Assembly: GCF_024721305.1 (NCBI RefSeq)
Contig: NZ_JAMXOD010000017.1
Span: forward strand, 1 to 64,000
DNA from: Aequitasia blattaphilus
Lineage (GTDB): Bacteria; Bacillota; Clostridia; Lachnospirales; Lachnospiraceae
Length of the DNA: 64,000 nucleotides
Reading direction: 5' to 3'
Below are positions 1 through 10,784 of the stretch, piece by piece. The notes under the pieces were generated by a model. That model had not been told where the DNA came from. It saw nothing but the letters and a program-made list of their open reading frames with translations, and did not search any database. How positions within the stretch are numbered: position 1 is the first letter of the stretch; each line of letters opens with the position of its first letter. Made by a program: the position numbers and the translations under genes.

Positions 1-30
1 TAATAATTAAAATTCAAGTAGTTAATTAAG

Positions 31-92
31 AAGTGACATTTTCTCAAGTTAATGTCGCTCTCAAAAAGTGACATTTTCATAAGTTATTGACA
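31..92 (+). promoter_or_regulatory. Direct repeat pair and -35-like box upstream of redox operon
   Basis: Two 21-bp near-identical direct repeats (31-51 and 66-86, 19 of 21 bases matching, both starting AAGTGACATTTTC) are spaced 35 bp start to start. A TTGACA hexamer follows directly at 87-92. A -10 is less clear: TAAGAG at 110-115 gives 17-bp spacing, TAAAAT at 105-110 gives only 12. The arrangement suggests an activator that binds side by side just upstream of the promoter. Inference only; the regulator is not in the window. Confidence 0.4.
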
Positions 93-143
93 GGGAATCT
101 ACGTTAAAATAAGAGTATAAAAAAAAGAAATGGAGGTTTTTAG

Positions 144-644
144 ATGGCAGAATTAATTGTATTTTTTTCACGTCGGGATGAAAATTATGTAAATGGCATG
201 ATAAAAACACTGGACATCGGTAACACCGAGGTGGCTGCCGGTATCATCCAGGAGCTGACTGGGGCAGAAATGTTTAAGATCGAGCCATTACAGGCATATT
301 CAAAGGACTACAATGAATGTATTGCCCAGGCTCAGGCTGACCAGAAAAGGGATGCCCGTCCGGAATTGAAAGGTTATCCTAAGAGTCTGTCACCATATGA
401 TGTTATTTACCTTGGTTACCCGAATTATTGGGGAACTATGCCGATGGCGGTTTTTACCTTCTTAGAAAAGTTCGACTTCTCTGGCAAAATAATCAAGCCC
501 TTCTGCACCCATGAAGGCAGTGGCATGGGCAGCAGCCAGACAGACATCAAGAGGCTCTGCGCCGGTGCCCGAATAGACAAGGGACTGGCAATTCAGGGCG
601 GCAGGGTCAAGGATTCAAGAGCAGCTATAAAACAATGGATTTAG
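144..644 (+). CDS. Flavodoxin family protein
   Basis: A 166-residue cytoplasmic flavodoxin-like protein, the usual length for a single-domain FMN electron carrier. The N-terminal strand LIVFFSRR leads into the phosphate-binding region. The middle has the YDVIYLGYPNYWGTMPMAV stretch typical of flavodoxin_4 proteins, where the aromatic residues flank the flavin, and FCTHEGSGMGSS forms the second FMN loop. The ATG is preceded by TGGAGG (131-136). It is first gene of an operon with aldo/keto reductases, a pairing common in Clostridia redox and detoxification clusters. The specific redox partner is unknown. Confidence 0.85.
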   Translation: MAELIVFFSRRDENYVNGMIKTLDIGNTEVAAGIIQELTGAEMFKIEPLQAYSKDYNECIAQAQADQKRDARPELKGYPKSLSPYDVIYLGYPNYWGTMPMAVFTFLEKFDFSGKIIKPFCTHEGSGMGSSQTDIKRLCAGARIDKGLAIQGGRVKDSRAAIKQWI

Positions 645-659
645 AGAAAGGAGATTTTT

Positions 660-1502
660 ATGGATTATATAACATTAAATAACGGCGTTAAGATGCCCGT
701 ACTGGGTTACGGTGTATACCAGGTGACTCCTGAAGAATGTGAAAGATGTGTACTGGATGCAATCAGCATCGGATATCGTTCTATCGATACGGCACAGGCA
801 TATGGGAACGAAGAGGGCGTAGGAAGAGCTATAACAAAATGTGGGATTTCCCGGTCAGAACTGTTCATCACTACTAAGGTCTGGATTAGCAATGCCGGTT
901 ATGAAAAAGCGAAAGAATCAATTGAGGAATCCTTGCAAAAACTTCAATCGGAGTATATTGATCTGCTGCTGATTCACCAGCCTTTTAATGATTATTACGG
1001 GACTTACCGTGCAATGGAGGAGGCTTATAAAGCTGGTAAAGTAAAAGCTATCGGCGTCAGCAATTTCTATCCGGATCGGTTTATTGACCTATCTCATTTT
1101 GCGGGAATTAAACCGGCAGTAAATCAGGTGGAAGGGCATGTATTCCAGCAGCAGAAAACAGCACATGAAGTGATAAAAAAACATGATGCCAGAATGATGT
1201 CATGGGGACCCTTCGCAGAGGGAAAGAATGATTTCTTTCAGAATCCAGTATTGGCAGAAGTGGGTGCCAGATATGGAAAGACAGTAGCGCAGGTAGCTCT
1301 GCGCTTTCTGATTCAACAGGGAATTGTGGTGATACCAAAATCGACTCATAAAGAGCGGATGATGGAAAATTTCGATGTATTTGATTTCGTTCTCTCGGAG
1401 GAAGATATGAGCCGGATTGAGGCACTTGATACTGGGGAAAGCCTATTCTTCTCCCATCAGGATCCGCAAACGGTGGAATGGTTTATGTCTATTTTGGATT
1501 AG
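660..1502 (+). CDS. Aldo/keto reductase, intact
   Basis: A complete 280-residue NADPH-dependent aldo/keto reductase (TIM barrel) that reduces aldehydes or ketones. The full catalytic tetrad is visible: Asp43, Tyr48 (DTAQAYGN), Lys73 (TTKVW) and His106 (LLIHQP). GVSNF and the C-terminal IPKSTHKERMMEN cofactor-phosphate loop are also present. It starts 15 bp after the flavodoxin stop, with AAAGGAG at 646-652, so the two are co-transcribed. The substrate cannot be read from the sequence. It is the only intact reductase in the operon; the second one, at 1940, has lost its active site. Confidence 0.9.
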   Translation: MDYITLNNGVKMPVLGYGVYQVTPEECERCVLDAISIGYRSIDTAQAYGNEEGVGRAITKCGISRSELFITTKVWISNAGYEKAKESIEESLQKLQSEYIDLLLIHQPFNDYYGTYRAMEEAYKAGKVKAIGVSNFYPDRFIDLSHFAGIKPAVNQVEGHVFQQQKTAHEVIKKHDARMMSWGPFAEGKNDFFQNPVLAEVGARYGKTVAQVALRFLIQQGIVVIPKSTHKERMMENFDVFDFVLSEEDMSRIEALDTGESLFFSHQDPQTVEWFMSILD

Positions 1503-1613
1503 GAGGAGCCGATACCGGACGGGGAATTTGTAGCAGTTGCGGATGCAGTGATGCACTATGTTTCGGTAGACCCTTCCGGAAAGCTGGGATGGGAAAGCAA
1601 TGTGCTTCGGTAG
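1503..1613 (+). pseudogene. Orphan C-terminal fragment fused in frame behind the reductase stop
   Basis: Immediately after the reductase TAG, the same frame stays open for 36 codons (EEPIPDGEFVAVADAV...) and ends at TAG 1611-1613. There is no start codon or ribosome site of its own. The composition looks like real protein, so I read it as the 3' end of a lost gene left by a deletion. I do not recognise the parent family. It could be a fortuitous open frame, but it sits in a stretch where two neighbouring genes also show internal losses. Confidence 0.4.
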
Positions 1614-1649
1614 GCTACGTTATAAAGTGAAACAGAGGGAGGGTAAATA

Positions 1650-1928
1650 ATGGAAAAAGTAACAGCAGGAAGAGAGGCTCTTGGTGCGTTTGCTCCTAAG
1701 TTTGCACAGCTGAATGATGATGTGCTGTTTGGTGAAGTCTGGGCGAGGGAAAAGGAACTTCCTCTCCGTGACCGCAGCTTAATCACGATCCCTGCCGGAG
1801 TGAAGCACTGGCATGGGGCAAAAGCCGATTCCTGGTTCAGCCATATTGCCGTTGAGATTCCGGGGGATGATACCCGGAATGAATGGTGTGAACCGGTATC
1901 GGATGAGGAATATAGAAAATTGGGATAA
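1650..1928 (+). pseudogene. CMD-cupin protein collapsed by an in-frame internal deletion
   Basis: The 92-residue reading frame is a chimera. Residues 1-46 (AGREALGAFAPKFAQLNDD... RDRSLITI) match the start of carboxymuconolactone-decarboxylase-like (CMD) proteins. From about residue 47 (IPAGVKHWHGAKADSWFSH) it is the C-terminal half of a cupin barrel. Known CMD-cupin fusions are roughly 250 residues, so about 150 residues, including the CMD CxxC/His site and the first cupin motif, are missing at a seamless junction. It keeps a good ribosome site (GAGGG, 1636-1640) and is probably still translated, but unlikely to be active. Confidence 0.65.
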
Positions 1929-1939
1929 GGAGAGAAAGT

Positions 1940-2626
1940 ATGATTTTAAACGAAACGTATACGCTTTCCAATAGCGTAAAGATACCGAAACTTGGACTGG
2001 GAACATGGTTTATTGAAGATGGCGATGCAGTCACTGCCATTGATGGTTCTCTAAAGAAGCTGGGGCTTGAAACGATTGACCTGATGCTCATTCACAGTCC
2101 GCAGCCATGGGATGACTTCCGGGGTGGTGACTATGCAGAGGGAAACAGGGAAGCATGGAGAGCTTTGGAGGATGCTTATAAGGCGGGAAAACTCCGGGCG
2201 ATTGGCGTTTCCAACTTTACTGAACAAGATATTAAAAATATCCTGCATTCCTGTACAGTAGCACCCATGGTGAACCAGCTGCTGGTGCATATCGGGAATA
2301 CACCGACGAAACTGATTGAATATTGTCACAGCAAAAATATTCTTGTTGAGGCATATTCACCGATTGCACATGGGGAGATGCTCAAAAATTCCAAGGTGAC
2401 AGCCATGGCCGCCAAGTATGGCATGACGGTTCCGCAGTTATGTATCCGCTATGCGCTGCAGATTGGTACACTGCCGTTGCCTAAAACGGCAAACCCTGAA
2501 CACATGCAGAGCAATGCGCGGGTCGACACTGAGATTTCTGAAGCTGATATGGATCAGCTTAAGGAAATGAATTCTATTAGGGATTATGGAGAGTATAGTG
2601 CATTTCCTGTTTTTAGTGGTAAGTAA
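1940..2626 (+). pseudogene. Aldo/keto reductase lacking its catalytic core
   Basis: A 228-residue aldo/keto reductase relative. It starts normally (VKIPKLGLGTWFIEDGDA), then jumps at about residues 30-35 to IDGSLKKLGLETIDLMLIHSP, a part normally about 55 residues further on. The catalytic Asp, Tyr (AYGNE motif) and Lys (TTK) are therefore deleted; only the active-site His52 remains. The rest, including GVSNF and the LPKTANPEHM cofactor region, is intact and in frame. A good ribosome site (AAGGAGAG) precedes the ATG. It is most likely a non-catalytic remnant, the third damaged gene in a row. Confidence 0.7.
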
Positions 2627-2652
2627 TGTTAGCGTTCTGATTTAAATAACCA

Positions 2653-2700
2653 AAGCGGTAGTTTTCTTGATTTAAAATTGAGAGGACTACCGTTTATTTT
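2653..2700 (+). terminator. Terminator of the redox operon
   Basis: A 10-bp stem (2653-2662 with 2686-2695; core CGGTAG/CTACCG) is followed by TTTATTTT. It lies 27 bp after the last stop codon. The 23-base loop is long, so efficiency is uncertain. Confidence 0.6.
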
Positions 2701-2709
2701 ATAATAAGA

Positions 2710-2731
2710 AATTCCGCCAAATGGCGGAATT
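2710..2731. repeat. Perfect short inverted repeat
   Basis: A 9-bp perfect stem, AATTCCGCC/GGCGGAATT, with a 4-base loop, lies in the 358-bp gap between the redox operon and the ArsR-type gene. The remainder of that gap (2732-2920) shows no gene or RNA that I recognise. It could be a small terminator without a T-run or a protein-binding dyad. Confidence 0.4.
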
Positions 2732-2921
2732 GACTAAAAAAGCCAGCAATAGCGGGCAGGCAAATAAGCTTAAAAGCCATTTTAGTTGAATGCTCTAAAA
2801 TGTATTCTCGATATTTTCTAGTTCAACCGGACGAGGATACATAGAGTATTTATGATTTCAAAATAGTCATTGAAAATACGCTGCAATATATTCATATGAC
2901 TATTATGAGATAAATTGAAGC

Positions 2922-2962
2922 AAAAGAAAACCCTTTCCCTCAAAGATTGAGGGGCAGGGAGA
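2922..2962 (-). terminator. Terminator of the ArsR-type regulator gene
   Basis: On the minus strand, a 13-bp stem (2931-2943 with 2947-2959, one mismatch) closes a 3-base loop and is followed by TTTTCTTTT. It lies just downstream of the regulator stop at 2985. Confidence 0.85.
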
Positions 2963-2984
2963 GGTGAAGTGCCGAAAGGCGCTA

Positions 2985-3944
2985 CTATTTTTCGGAATAT
3001 TTTTGAGGCGAATCGATAAGAACTTTGTTGCTACGGGTTGACTTGCTTATATTAGGTTTCTCATAGTCAACCTTTACCTGGATGCTTTGAGGATAGTCGC
3101 CAAAAGATTCGCCGAATATGGTGAGACCTCCGGGGCGCATATGCTCTTTTGAGACTTCAAAGCGTAAGGTCCAGTGATCCCTGTCTAAATCGAAATTCTC
3201 GATGGTATCTTTGCTTTTTCTTTCCTTGTTTAGAAACACGCCTTCTTGGTTAATCTCATAACATTTTAACACGCCGTATTGTGCTGAGAGCCACCAGCTT
3301 GGTGTGTATTTTCCAGGGCGGTCGCCAAAATCACCAGGTGAAATCCAAGGACAGATAAGCTTGCCGTTTAGGTAAATATTGATTTCGGATTGCCAGTTGT
3401 TCCTGATGTCGGGATATTCTGAGCACATTTCGGCAGAGATTTCAAGAGCAAGAGCTTTACAATTTGGCGGGATGTAATTAGGAATTTCGTATTCCACATA
3501 ACCATCTGTGAACCAAACTAGCTGAGCCTCGAATCTTTTGGGGTCGTGAAAATAAACGGCGCTGTCATAGCCACCGATAATGTTATCAGGTGTGGCTAGT
3601 CCGCAAGTGGGGGTTACATCAGCTTTAACAAACTGTCCAACACCTAGTGAGATATCATAATGTTGAATGTGGTGGTAGGCGTGGGTAGGCATGCGCAAAT
3701 TGTACCATGTACTGACTAAGACACAGACCTTTCCGTGCTGTTTAGAACGCGTGGTGATAATGAAGCCTGCTTGCTCTAATTTTGCTATATGGCTACTCAT
3801 CATAGCGCTTGATATACCAATGTGTGTAGCGAGTTCCTTTATGTTAGCCTCCCCTTCGGCTAAGCGTTCGATGATTCTGATGCGAACAGAGCTTGCTAGT
3901 GCTTCGAAAAATGGCAAATTTTCCTCTGAAACCCAAATATCCAT
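2985..3944 (-). CDS. ArsR-type regulator with C-terminal sensing domain (COG4189-like)
   Basis: A 319-residue transcription factor. Residues about 10-75 form an ArsR-like winged helix (SSVRIRIIERLAEGEANIKE, then IGISSAMMSSHIAKLEQAGF). The remaining ~240 residues are beta-rich, with Trp/Gly-rich stretches such as INIYLNGKLICPWISPGDFG, probably a ligand-binding jelly-roll-like domain. ArsR metal-site cysteines are absent, so a carbohydrate ligand is more likely than a metal. I chose the ATG at 3944 because AAAGGAGAT sits 4 bp upstream; a longer start at 3980 lacks such a site. It diverges from the arabinofuranosidase operon, which it probably regulates (inference). Confidence 0.75.
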   Translation of the reverse strand: MDIWVSEENLPFFEALASSVRIRIIERLAEGEANIKELATHIGISSAMMSSHIAKLEQAGFIITTRSKQHGKVCVLVSTWYNLRMPTHAYHHIQHYDISLGVGQFVKADVTPTCGLATPDNIIGGYDSAVYFHDPKRFEAQLVWFTDGYVEYEIPNYIPPNCKALALEISAEMCSEYPDIRNNWQSEINIYLNGKLICPWISPGDFGDRPGKYTPSWWLSAQYGVLKCYEINQEGVFLNKERKSKDTIENFDLDRDHWTLRFEVSKEHMRPGGLTIFGESFGDYPQSIQVKVDYEKPNISKSTRSNKVLIDSPQKYSEK

Positions 3945-4103
3945 AATTATCTCCTTTTTTAAAGTTAATATTTTATTCATAAAACAGAATGCTCAAAAGT
4001 GGGTAGAATTAATGTTTGCATTAATCATATCAGAGTTATTTATAAAAAACAAGGAATAAAAATGTGAATATTATACAAAAATTTCACTTGATAATTATAT
4101 TAA

Positions 4104-4132
4104 TTGACGTAAGATACAATGGACACTATAAT
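4104..4132 (+). promoter_or_regulatory. Sigma-A promoter of arabinofuranosidase operon
   Basis: TTGACG (4104-4109) and TATAAT (4127-4132) are separated by exactly 17 bp. Transcription would start near 4139, giving a leader of about 125 bases that holds the dyad at 4144-4180 and the hairpin at 4205-4228. Confidence 0.8.
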
Positions 4133-4143
4133 TAAATTAACCT

Positions 4144-4180
4144 AAATGTAAATATATAAAAAGAAAAGATGTTTACATTT
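4144..4180. promoter_or_regulatory. Candidate operator dyad
   Basis: AAATGTAAA (4144-4152) and TTTACATTT (4172-4180) are perfect inverted 9-mers with 19 bp between them. They start about 5 bp after the predicted transcription start, where a repressor would block the promoter. The divergent ArsR-type regulator is the obvious candidate to bind here. No experimental basis. Confidence 0.45.
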
Positions 4181-4204
4181 TGTTAATACATGTATTGGAA
4201 ATCT

Positions 4205-4228
4205 GAGAAAATACTGCAGGATTTTCTC
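4205..4228 (+). promoter_or_regulatory. Leader hairpin before the binding-protein ribosome site
   Basis: GAGAAAAT (4205-4212) and ATTTTCTC (4221-4228) form an 8-bp perfect stem with an 8-base loop, ending some 23 bases before the ribosome site at 4251. It may stabilise the leader or act as a second operator. Confidence 0.4.
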
Positions 4229-4264
4229 GGAGGAAGCTAAGAAGACTTGACGGAGGAAAGAAAA

Positions 4265-5632
4265 ATGAAAAAACGAATTCTCAGTGTTTTACTTTGTTTA
4301 GTAATGACAATGTCGCTTATGAGTGCGTGTAGCAAAAAAAGTGCGGATACTAGTAGTGAAGGAGAGAGCAGCAGTGGAACTGAGGCTGGCATGACTCAAG
4401 GGAAAAACAATCATGTAGATGGTGGCACAGATTTATCTTTGTGGACTTTCCAGGAATTACATGTTGGATTTTATACTGAAATGGCTGATGTATGGAATGA
4501 AAAAAATCCAGATAAGCCCATTAATATAACAGTAACTACAGGAGAATCTCATTCGCTGCATCAAAAGCTGCTGGTTGCTTGCCAGGCAGGTGAAGGAACT
4601 CCGGATATTGCAGATATTGAAGTGGGTTATTATGGATCCTTTATGAAGGATAACTATCTACTGCCAATTAATGATGTAGTCGAGCCTTATGAAGATGAAG
4701 TTGTTATGTCTCGTGTTGAGATGTATGGAGACAATGAGGGAAACTGGTATGGAGCAGATTTCCATCTGGGTGCATCCGTTACCTACTACAATATGGACAT
4801 TATGAATGAAGCAGGAGTCGATCCTGCATCGATAGTAACTTGGGATGATTATGTTGAAGCGGGAAAAGTTGTCAAAGAAAAAACAGGAAAACCAATGTGT
4901 GCTGTAGAGTCTACAGACTTGTTTTTGCCCCAGTTAATGATGCTGGAAAAGAAAACCCAATATGTAACAGATGATGGACAACCAAACATAGCTAATGATG
5001 ATCATGCAGAGGTTATTGATTATATACGGATGATGATTGATGAAGGAATTTGTGAAATCGCACCAGGCGGATTCTTCCATGCAGAGGAATGGTATGGACA
5101 TCTTAATGATGGAGGAGTAGCGTCGATTTCAATGCCATTGTGGTACATGGGGCGTTTTACGGACTATTGTGGTGATTTAGAAGGTAAAATAGGGATTTAT
5201 GAAATTCCGGTTTGGAATGAGGGAGATACAAGAGAAGTGCTTCAAGGAGGAACGGGGACATCAGTTCTTAAGTTCACAGAGCAAGAGGACTTGGCGAAGG
5301 AATTCTTAGCCTTTTGTAAATTATCTGAAGAAGGTTGTACTTATGAATGGGAAGTGTTAGGATTTGACCCTATTCGTACCTCTCTTTGGGATGATCCTGC
5401 GATTACAGAAAATCCAGATAATAAATATTTGAAATATTTTACAACCAATCCATTTGATATCTTGAAAAAGAATGGTACGGATTTAACAGCACCAAATATT
5501 TCTGGAGCTTACTCAGCGACATATAGCGTTTTAGTATCAACAACATATACGAATGCCTTCGAAAATGCGACGGATCAAGATGCAAAAGAGTTATTAGAAA
5601 CGGAACAATCAACAATTATTTACGAAGAATAG
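4265..5632 (+). CDS. ABC sugar-binding lipoprotein (arabinosaccharide-type candidate)
   Basis: A 455-residue extracellular solute-binding protein, family 1. A Lys-rich signal peptide ends in the lipobox LMSAC, so Cys22 would be lipidated and the protein anchored outside the membrane. A Ser/Gly-rich linker follows, then the mature domain (DLSLWTFQELHVGF...). Start chosen at ATG 4265, which has CGGAGGAAAG just upstream; an upstream TTG at 4247 lies before that site. Being first in an operon with two permeases and a GH51 arabinofuranosidase, it probably captures arabinose-containing oligosaccharides. The ligand is inferred from context only. Confidence 0.85.
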   Translation: MKKRILSVLLCLVMTMSLMSACSKKSADTSSEGESSSGTEAGMTQGKNNHVDGGTDLSLWTFQELHVGFYTEMADVWNEKNPDKPINITVTTGESHSLHQKLLVACQAGEGTPDIADIEVGYYGSFMKDNYLLPINDVVEPYEDEVVMSRVEMYGDNEGNWYGADFHLGASVTYYNMDIMNEAGVDPASIVTWDDYVEAGKVVKEKTGKPMCAVESTDLFLPQLMMLEKKTQYVTDDGQPNIANDDHAEVIDYIRMMIDEGICEIAPGGFFHAEEWYGHLNDGGVASISMPLWYMGRFTDYCGDLEGKIGIYEIPVWNEGDTREVLQGGTGTSVLKFTEQEDLAKEFLAFCKLSEEGCTYEWEVLGFDPIRTSLWDDPAITENPDNKYLKYFTTNPFDILKKNGTDLTAPNISGAYSATYSVLVSTTYTNAFENATDQDAKELLETEQSTIIYEE

Positions 5633-5640
5633 GTCATTAA

Positions 5641-5670
5641 GGAGGCGGATAAAATAATGCGTCTCCTTTT
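5641..5670 (+). terminator. Attenuator hairpin between binding protein and permease
   Basis: GGAGGCG (5641-5647) pairs with CGTCTCC (5660-5666, one G-T pair), followed by TTTT. Only four Ts, so read-through is expected. Such a hairpin lets the binding-protein mRNA accumulate over the permease part. Confidence 0.5.
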
Positions 5671-5690
5671 CAAAAAGAATGGAGAAAAAC

Positions 5691-6593
5691 ATGAAGAAGA
5701 AAGGTGTATTCAGTCGATTTTTATATTCTCAAAAAGTAGCACCCTATGTTTTTGTTTTACCCTTTGTCCTAACCTTCTTAATCTTTTTTGCATATCCTGT
5801 GATTAGTACCATTTATATGAGTTTTTGCAAGGTTAGTGGAGGAGAAACGGTTTTTATAGGACTAAAAAATTATAAAACATTAACGAATCCGGTTTTCATT
5901 AAAGCACTTAAAAATAGCATGTTTTATATGGTTGTTACTTGTGCCATTATGATTCCAATACCTATGATTTTAGCCACTATGCTTAATAGTCGTCATATGA
6001 AAGGAAAGGGATTCTATCGTTCTGTAATGTTTATCCCGGCATTGACTTCTGTGGTTGTAGCGGGTATTGTATTTCGCTTAATGTTCGGAGAGGTATCAGG
6101 TTCTTTTATGAATCAGATATTGGGACTGTTTGGTCATGATCCTTTGGTTTGGTTAAGACGTCCATTTACCGTATGGATTGTACTCTTTGCACTGTGTATA
6201 TGGCGGTGGACCGGAGTGAATATGATGTATTATCTATCAGGACTGCAGCAGATTCCAAAGGACTTATATGAATCGGCAGACATAGATGGTGCAGGACGAT
6301 TTCAACAGTTCCGTTACATTACATTGCCCTTACTTAAGCCCACAACAATTTATGTTCTTACGATTTCGATTTTTGGTGGACTTGCAATGTTTACGGAATC
6401 CTATCTGATTTTTAATGGCAATAACTCGCCAAATAATGTGGGGACTACTATTGTAGGATATCTTTATCGAGTAGGATTGCAGCAAAATAATATAGGAATC
6501 GGTAGTGCTATAGGAGTAGTACTTTTGATTATTGTTCTATTGCTAAATGTGATTCAACTGGCTCTTAATGGAACCTTTAAGAAAGGAGAATAG
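5691..6593 (+). CDS. ABC sugar permease (LplB/UgpA type)
   Basis: A 300-residue inner-membrane permease with about six transmembrane helices and the cytoplasmic coupling loop YESADIDGAGRFQQF near the C-terminal third, which docks the ATPase. The first helix reads VAPYVFVLPFVLTFLIFF. Start chosen at ATG 5691 because GGAGAA lies 5 bases upstream; the in-frame ATG at 5679 overlaps that site. It pairs with the next gene to form the channel. No ATPase is encoded in this operon, so a shared MsmK-like ATPase from elsewhere, or one of those at 16-18 kb, must energise it (inference). Confidence 0.88.
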   Translation: MKKKGVFSRFLYSQKVAPYVFVLPFVLTFLIFFAYPVISTIYMSFCKVSGGETVFIGLKNYKTLTNPVFIKALKNSMFYMVVTCAIMIPIPMILATMLNSRHMKGKGFYRSVMFIPALTSVVVAGIVFRLMFGEVSGSFMNQILGLFGHDPLVWLRRPFTVWIVLFALCIWRWTGVNMMYYLSGLQQIPKDLYESADIDGAGRFQQFRYITLPLLKPTTIYVLTISIFGGLAMFTESYLIFNGNNSPNNVGTTIVGYLYRVGLQQNNIGIGSAIGVVLLIIVLLLNVIQLALNGTFKKGE

Positions 6594-6596
6594 AAA

Positions 6597-7433
6597 ATGA
6601 AGAAGAAAAAAAATACGCAAACTATTCTCTTGGTGATATTCTTTAGTGTATTGGCTTTGATTACATTGCTGCCGTTGCTATTACTGTTTGTTTCATCTTT
6701 TAGACCAGGAGCAGAACTGATTCGCTATGGGTTAAACTTTAATATTGATTTTGCAAATGCCAATATTGATACGTATCGTCTACTCTTTAGCGGACAGAAT
6801 AATTACTTTATCTGGTATAAGAATAGTTTAGTTATTACTGTTGTACAAGTTTTTTTGGCATTGTTATTAAGTGCATTTGTGGGATACGGCTTCGCTATGT
6901 ATGATTTCAAATTTAAGAATCTGATTTTTGCAGGTGTCTTAATTGTTATGATGATTCCTACGGAAGTGATTATTTTACCTTTGTACCAGCTGATTATAAA
7001 GCTGGGAATCATGGATAATATGTGGGGAATTATGTTGCCCTATCTCGTTATACCGATGTTGATTTTTTTCTTTCGTCAGTATTTATCGGGGATACCAAGA
7101 GACTTTTTGGACGCGGCTCGTGTAGATGGTTGCTCGGAATATGGAATATTTGCACGAATAATGGTTCCGCTAATGAAGCCATCATTTGCGGCAATGGGTA
7201 TCTATCAGGGAATGCAAAGCTGGAATAATTTTTTGTGGCCAATGATAGTGATTCGTTCTCAAGAGAAGATTACTTTGCCTGTTGGTTTGCAAAGTCTCCT
7301 GTCACCATATGGTAATAATTATGATATTTTGATTGCAGGATCTTGCTTTGCAATTGTACCGATTCTTATTCTGTTTATCTGTTTCCAATCATACTTTATT
7401 GAAGGCATGACAGCAGGAGGAGTAAAGGGATAA
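6597..7433 (+). CDS. ABC sugar permease (AraQ/UgpE type)
   Basis: A 278-residue partner permease with six predicted membrane helices. The coupling loop LDAARVDGCSEYGIF precedes IMVPLMKP, and the protein ends in the family-typical EGMTAGGVKG. It starts three bases after the previous stop with AAGGAGAA overlapping that gene's end, and its own stop shares an A with the start of the next gene. Translationally coupled operon member; forms a heterodimeric channel with the 5691 product. Confidence 0.88.
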   Translation: MKKKKNTQTILLVIFFSVLALITLLPLLLLFVSSFRPGAELIRYGLNFNIDFANANIDTYRLLFSGQNNYFIWYKNSLVITVVQVFLALLLSAFVGYGFAMYDFKFKNLIFAGVLIVMMIPTEVIILPLYQLIIKLGIMDNMWGIMLPYLVIPMLIFFFRQYLSGIPRDFLDAARVDGCSEYGIFARIMVPLMKPSFAAMGIYQGMQSWNNFLWPMIVIRSQEKITLPVGLQSLLSPYGNNYDILIAGSCFAIVPILILFICFQSYFIEGMTAGGVKG

Positions 7434-8062
7434 TGGAAATAATAAAAGAAAATTTAGGAAGTAAACTTAGCTGGTTGTGTGATATTTTCATTTTGAATAT
7501 TGTTTATGTGGTTACATGCATTCCGTTGATAACCATTGGAGCGGCTAACACGGCTCTTTACACAGTGGTATTTAGAATGGTAAAAGGTGAACGCTATGAA
7601 GTTCTTGTGGATTATAAAAGAGCATTTCGCGAGAACTTTAAGCAGGGAACCGTCATATGGTTGTTTGTAGCAGTAGTATCAGGAGTGTTAATTGTCGATT
7701 TTTTGATTGCCCCGGGCTTTTCCAGACAGTTGGCGACGATCTTTGTAATGATTATTTTAGTGCTGGGAATAATTTGTATGATGACGGGCGTATACGTTTT
7801 CCCATTATTAGCAACATTTTCAAATGGTACGATGACAATGTTAAAAAATGCACTTTTAATCAGTGTAAGACATTTGCCAAAAACTATCGTAGTAATTTTA
7901 ATTCATAGCATTCCCTATTTATTGCTGTTTATATCGGTGTCTGCGTTTATAAGGGGATACGGAGTGGTAATGCTATTTTTGGCAGGAATTATTGCCTATG
8001 GAGAATGCAGTATATTGCTGCCTATATTTAAAAAATATTTTCCGAAAGTGGAAAGAAACTAG
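7433..8062 (+). CDS. YesL-like DUF624 membrane protein
   Basis: A 209-residue protein with about five hydrophobic helices. The N-terminus (GSKLSWLCDIFILNIVYVVTCIPLITIGAANTAL, residues about 8-41) is the signature of the DUF624/YesL family. Members sit next to glycan ABC importers in many Firmicutes, but their biochemical role is not established. Its ATG overlaps the permease stop (TAATG), so it is made with the transporter. It may assist assembly or energising of the importer, which is speculation. Confidence 0.8.
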   Translation: MEIIKENLGSKLSWLCDIFILNIVYVVTCIPLITIGAANTALYTVVFRMVKGERYEVLVDYKRAFRENFKQGTVIWLFVAVVSGVLIVDFLIAPGFSRQLATIFVMIILVLGIICMMTGVYVFPLLATFSNGTMTMLKNALLISVRHLPKTIVVILIHSIPYLLLFISVSAFIRGYGVVMLFLAGIIAYGECSILLPIFKKYFPKVERN

Positions 8063-10671
<2,609 letters not shown>

Positions 10672-10686
10672 TATGAGTAAAGAAAA

Positions 10687-10724
10687 AGTTGGAAGTGACT
10701 CTTATAGTCCTTCTGACTTTTTTT
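10687..10724 (+). terminator. Terminator of the arabinofuranosidase operon
   Basis: A stem (10687-10700 with 10706-10718, some G-T pairs and one bulge) is followed by a run of seven Ts. It lies 15 bp past the dehydrogenase stop. Confidence 0.8.
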
Positions 10725-10784
10725 GCGCTATTGTCCTAAAGGGCATATTGTGTTAACATCTAGTCAAATTAAATGGAGAGATGA

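Noticed and set aside
4160-4200. Possible catabolite-repression (cre) site in the arabinofuranosidase leader
   Set aside because: The TGTTTACATTTTGTTAA stretch lacks the central CG and does not fit the cre consensus.
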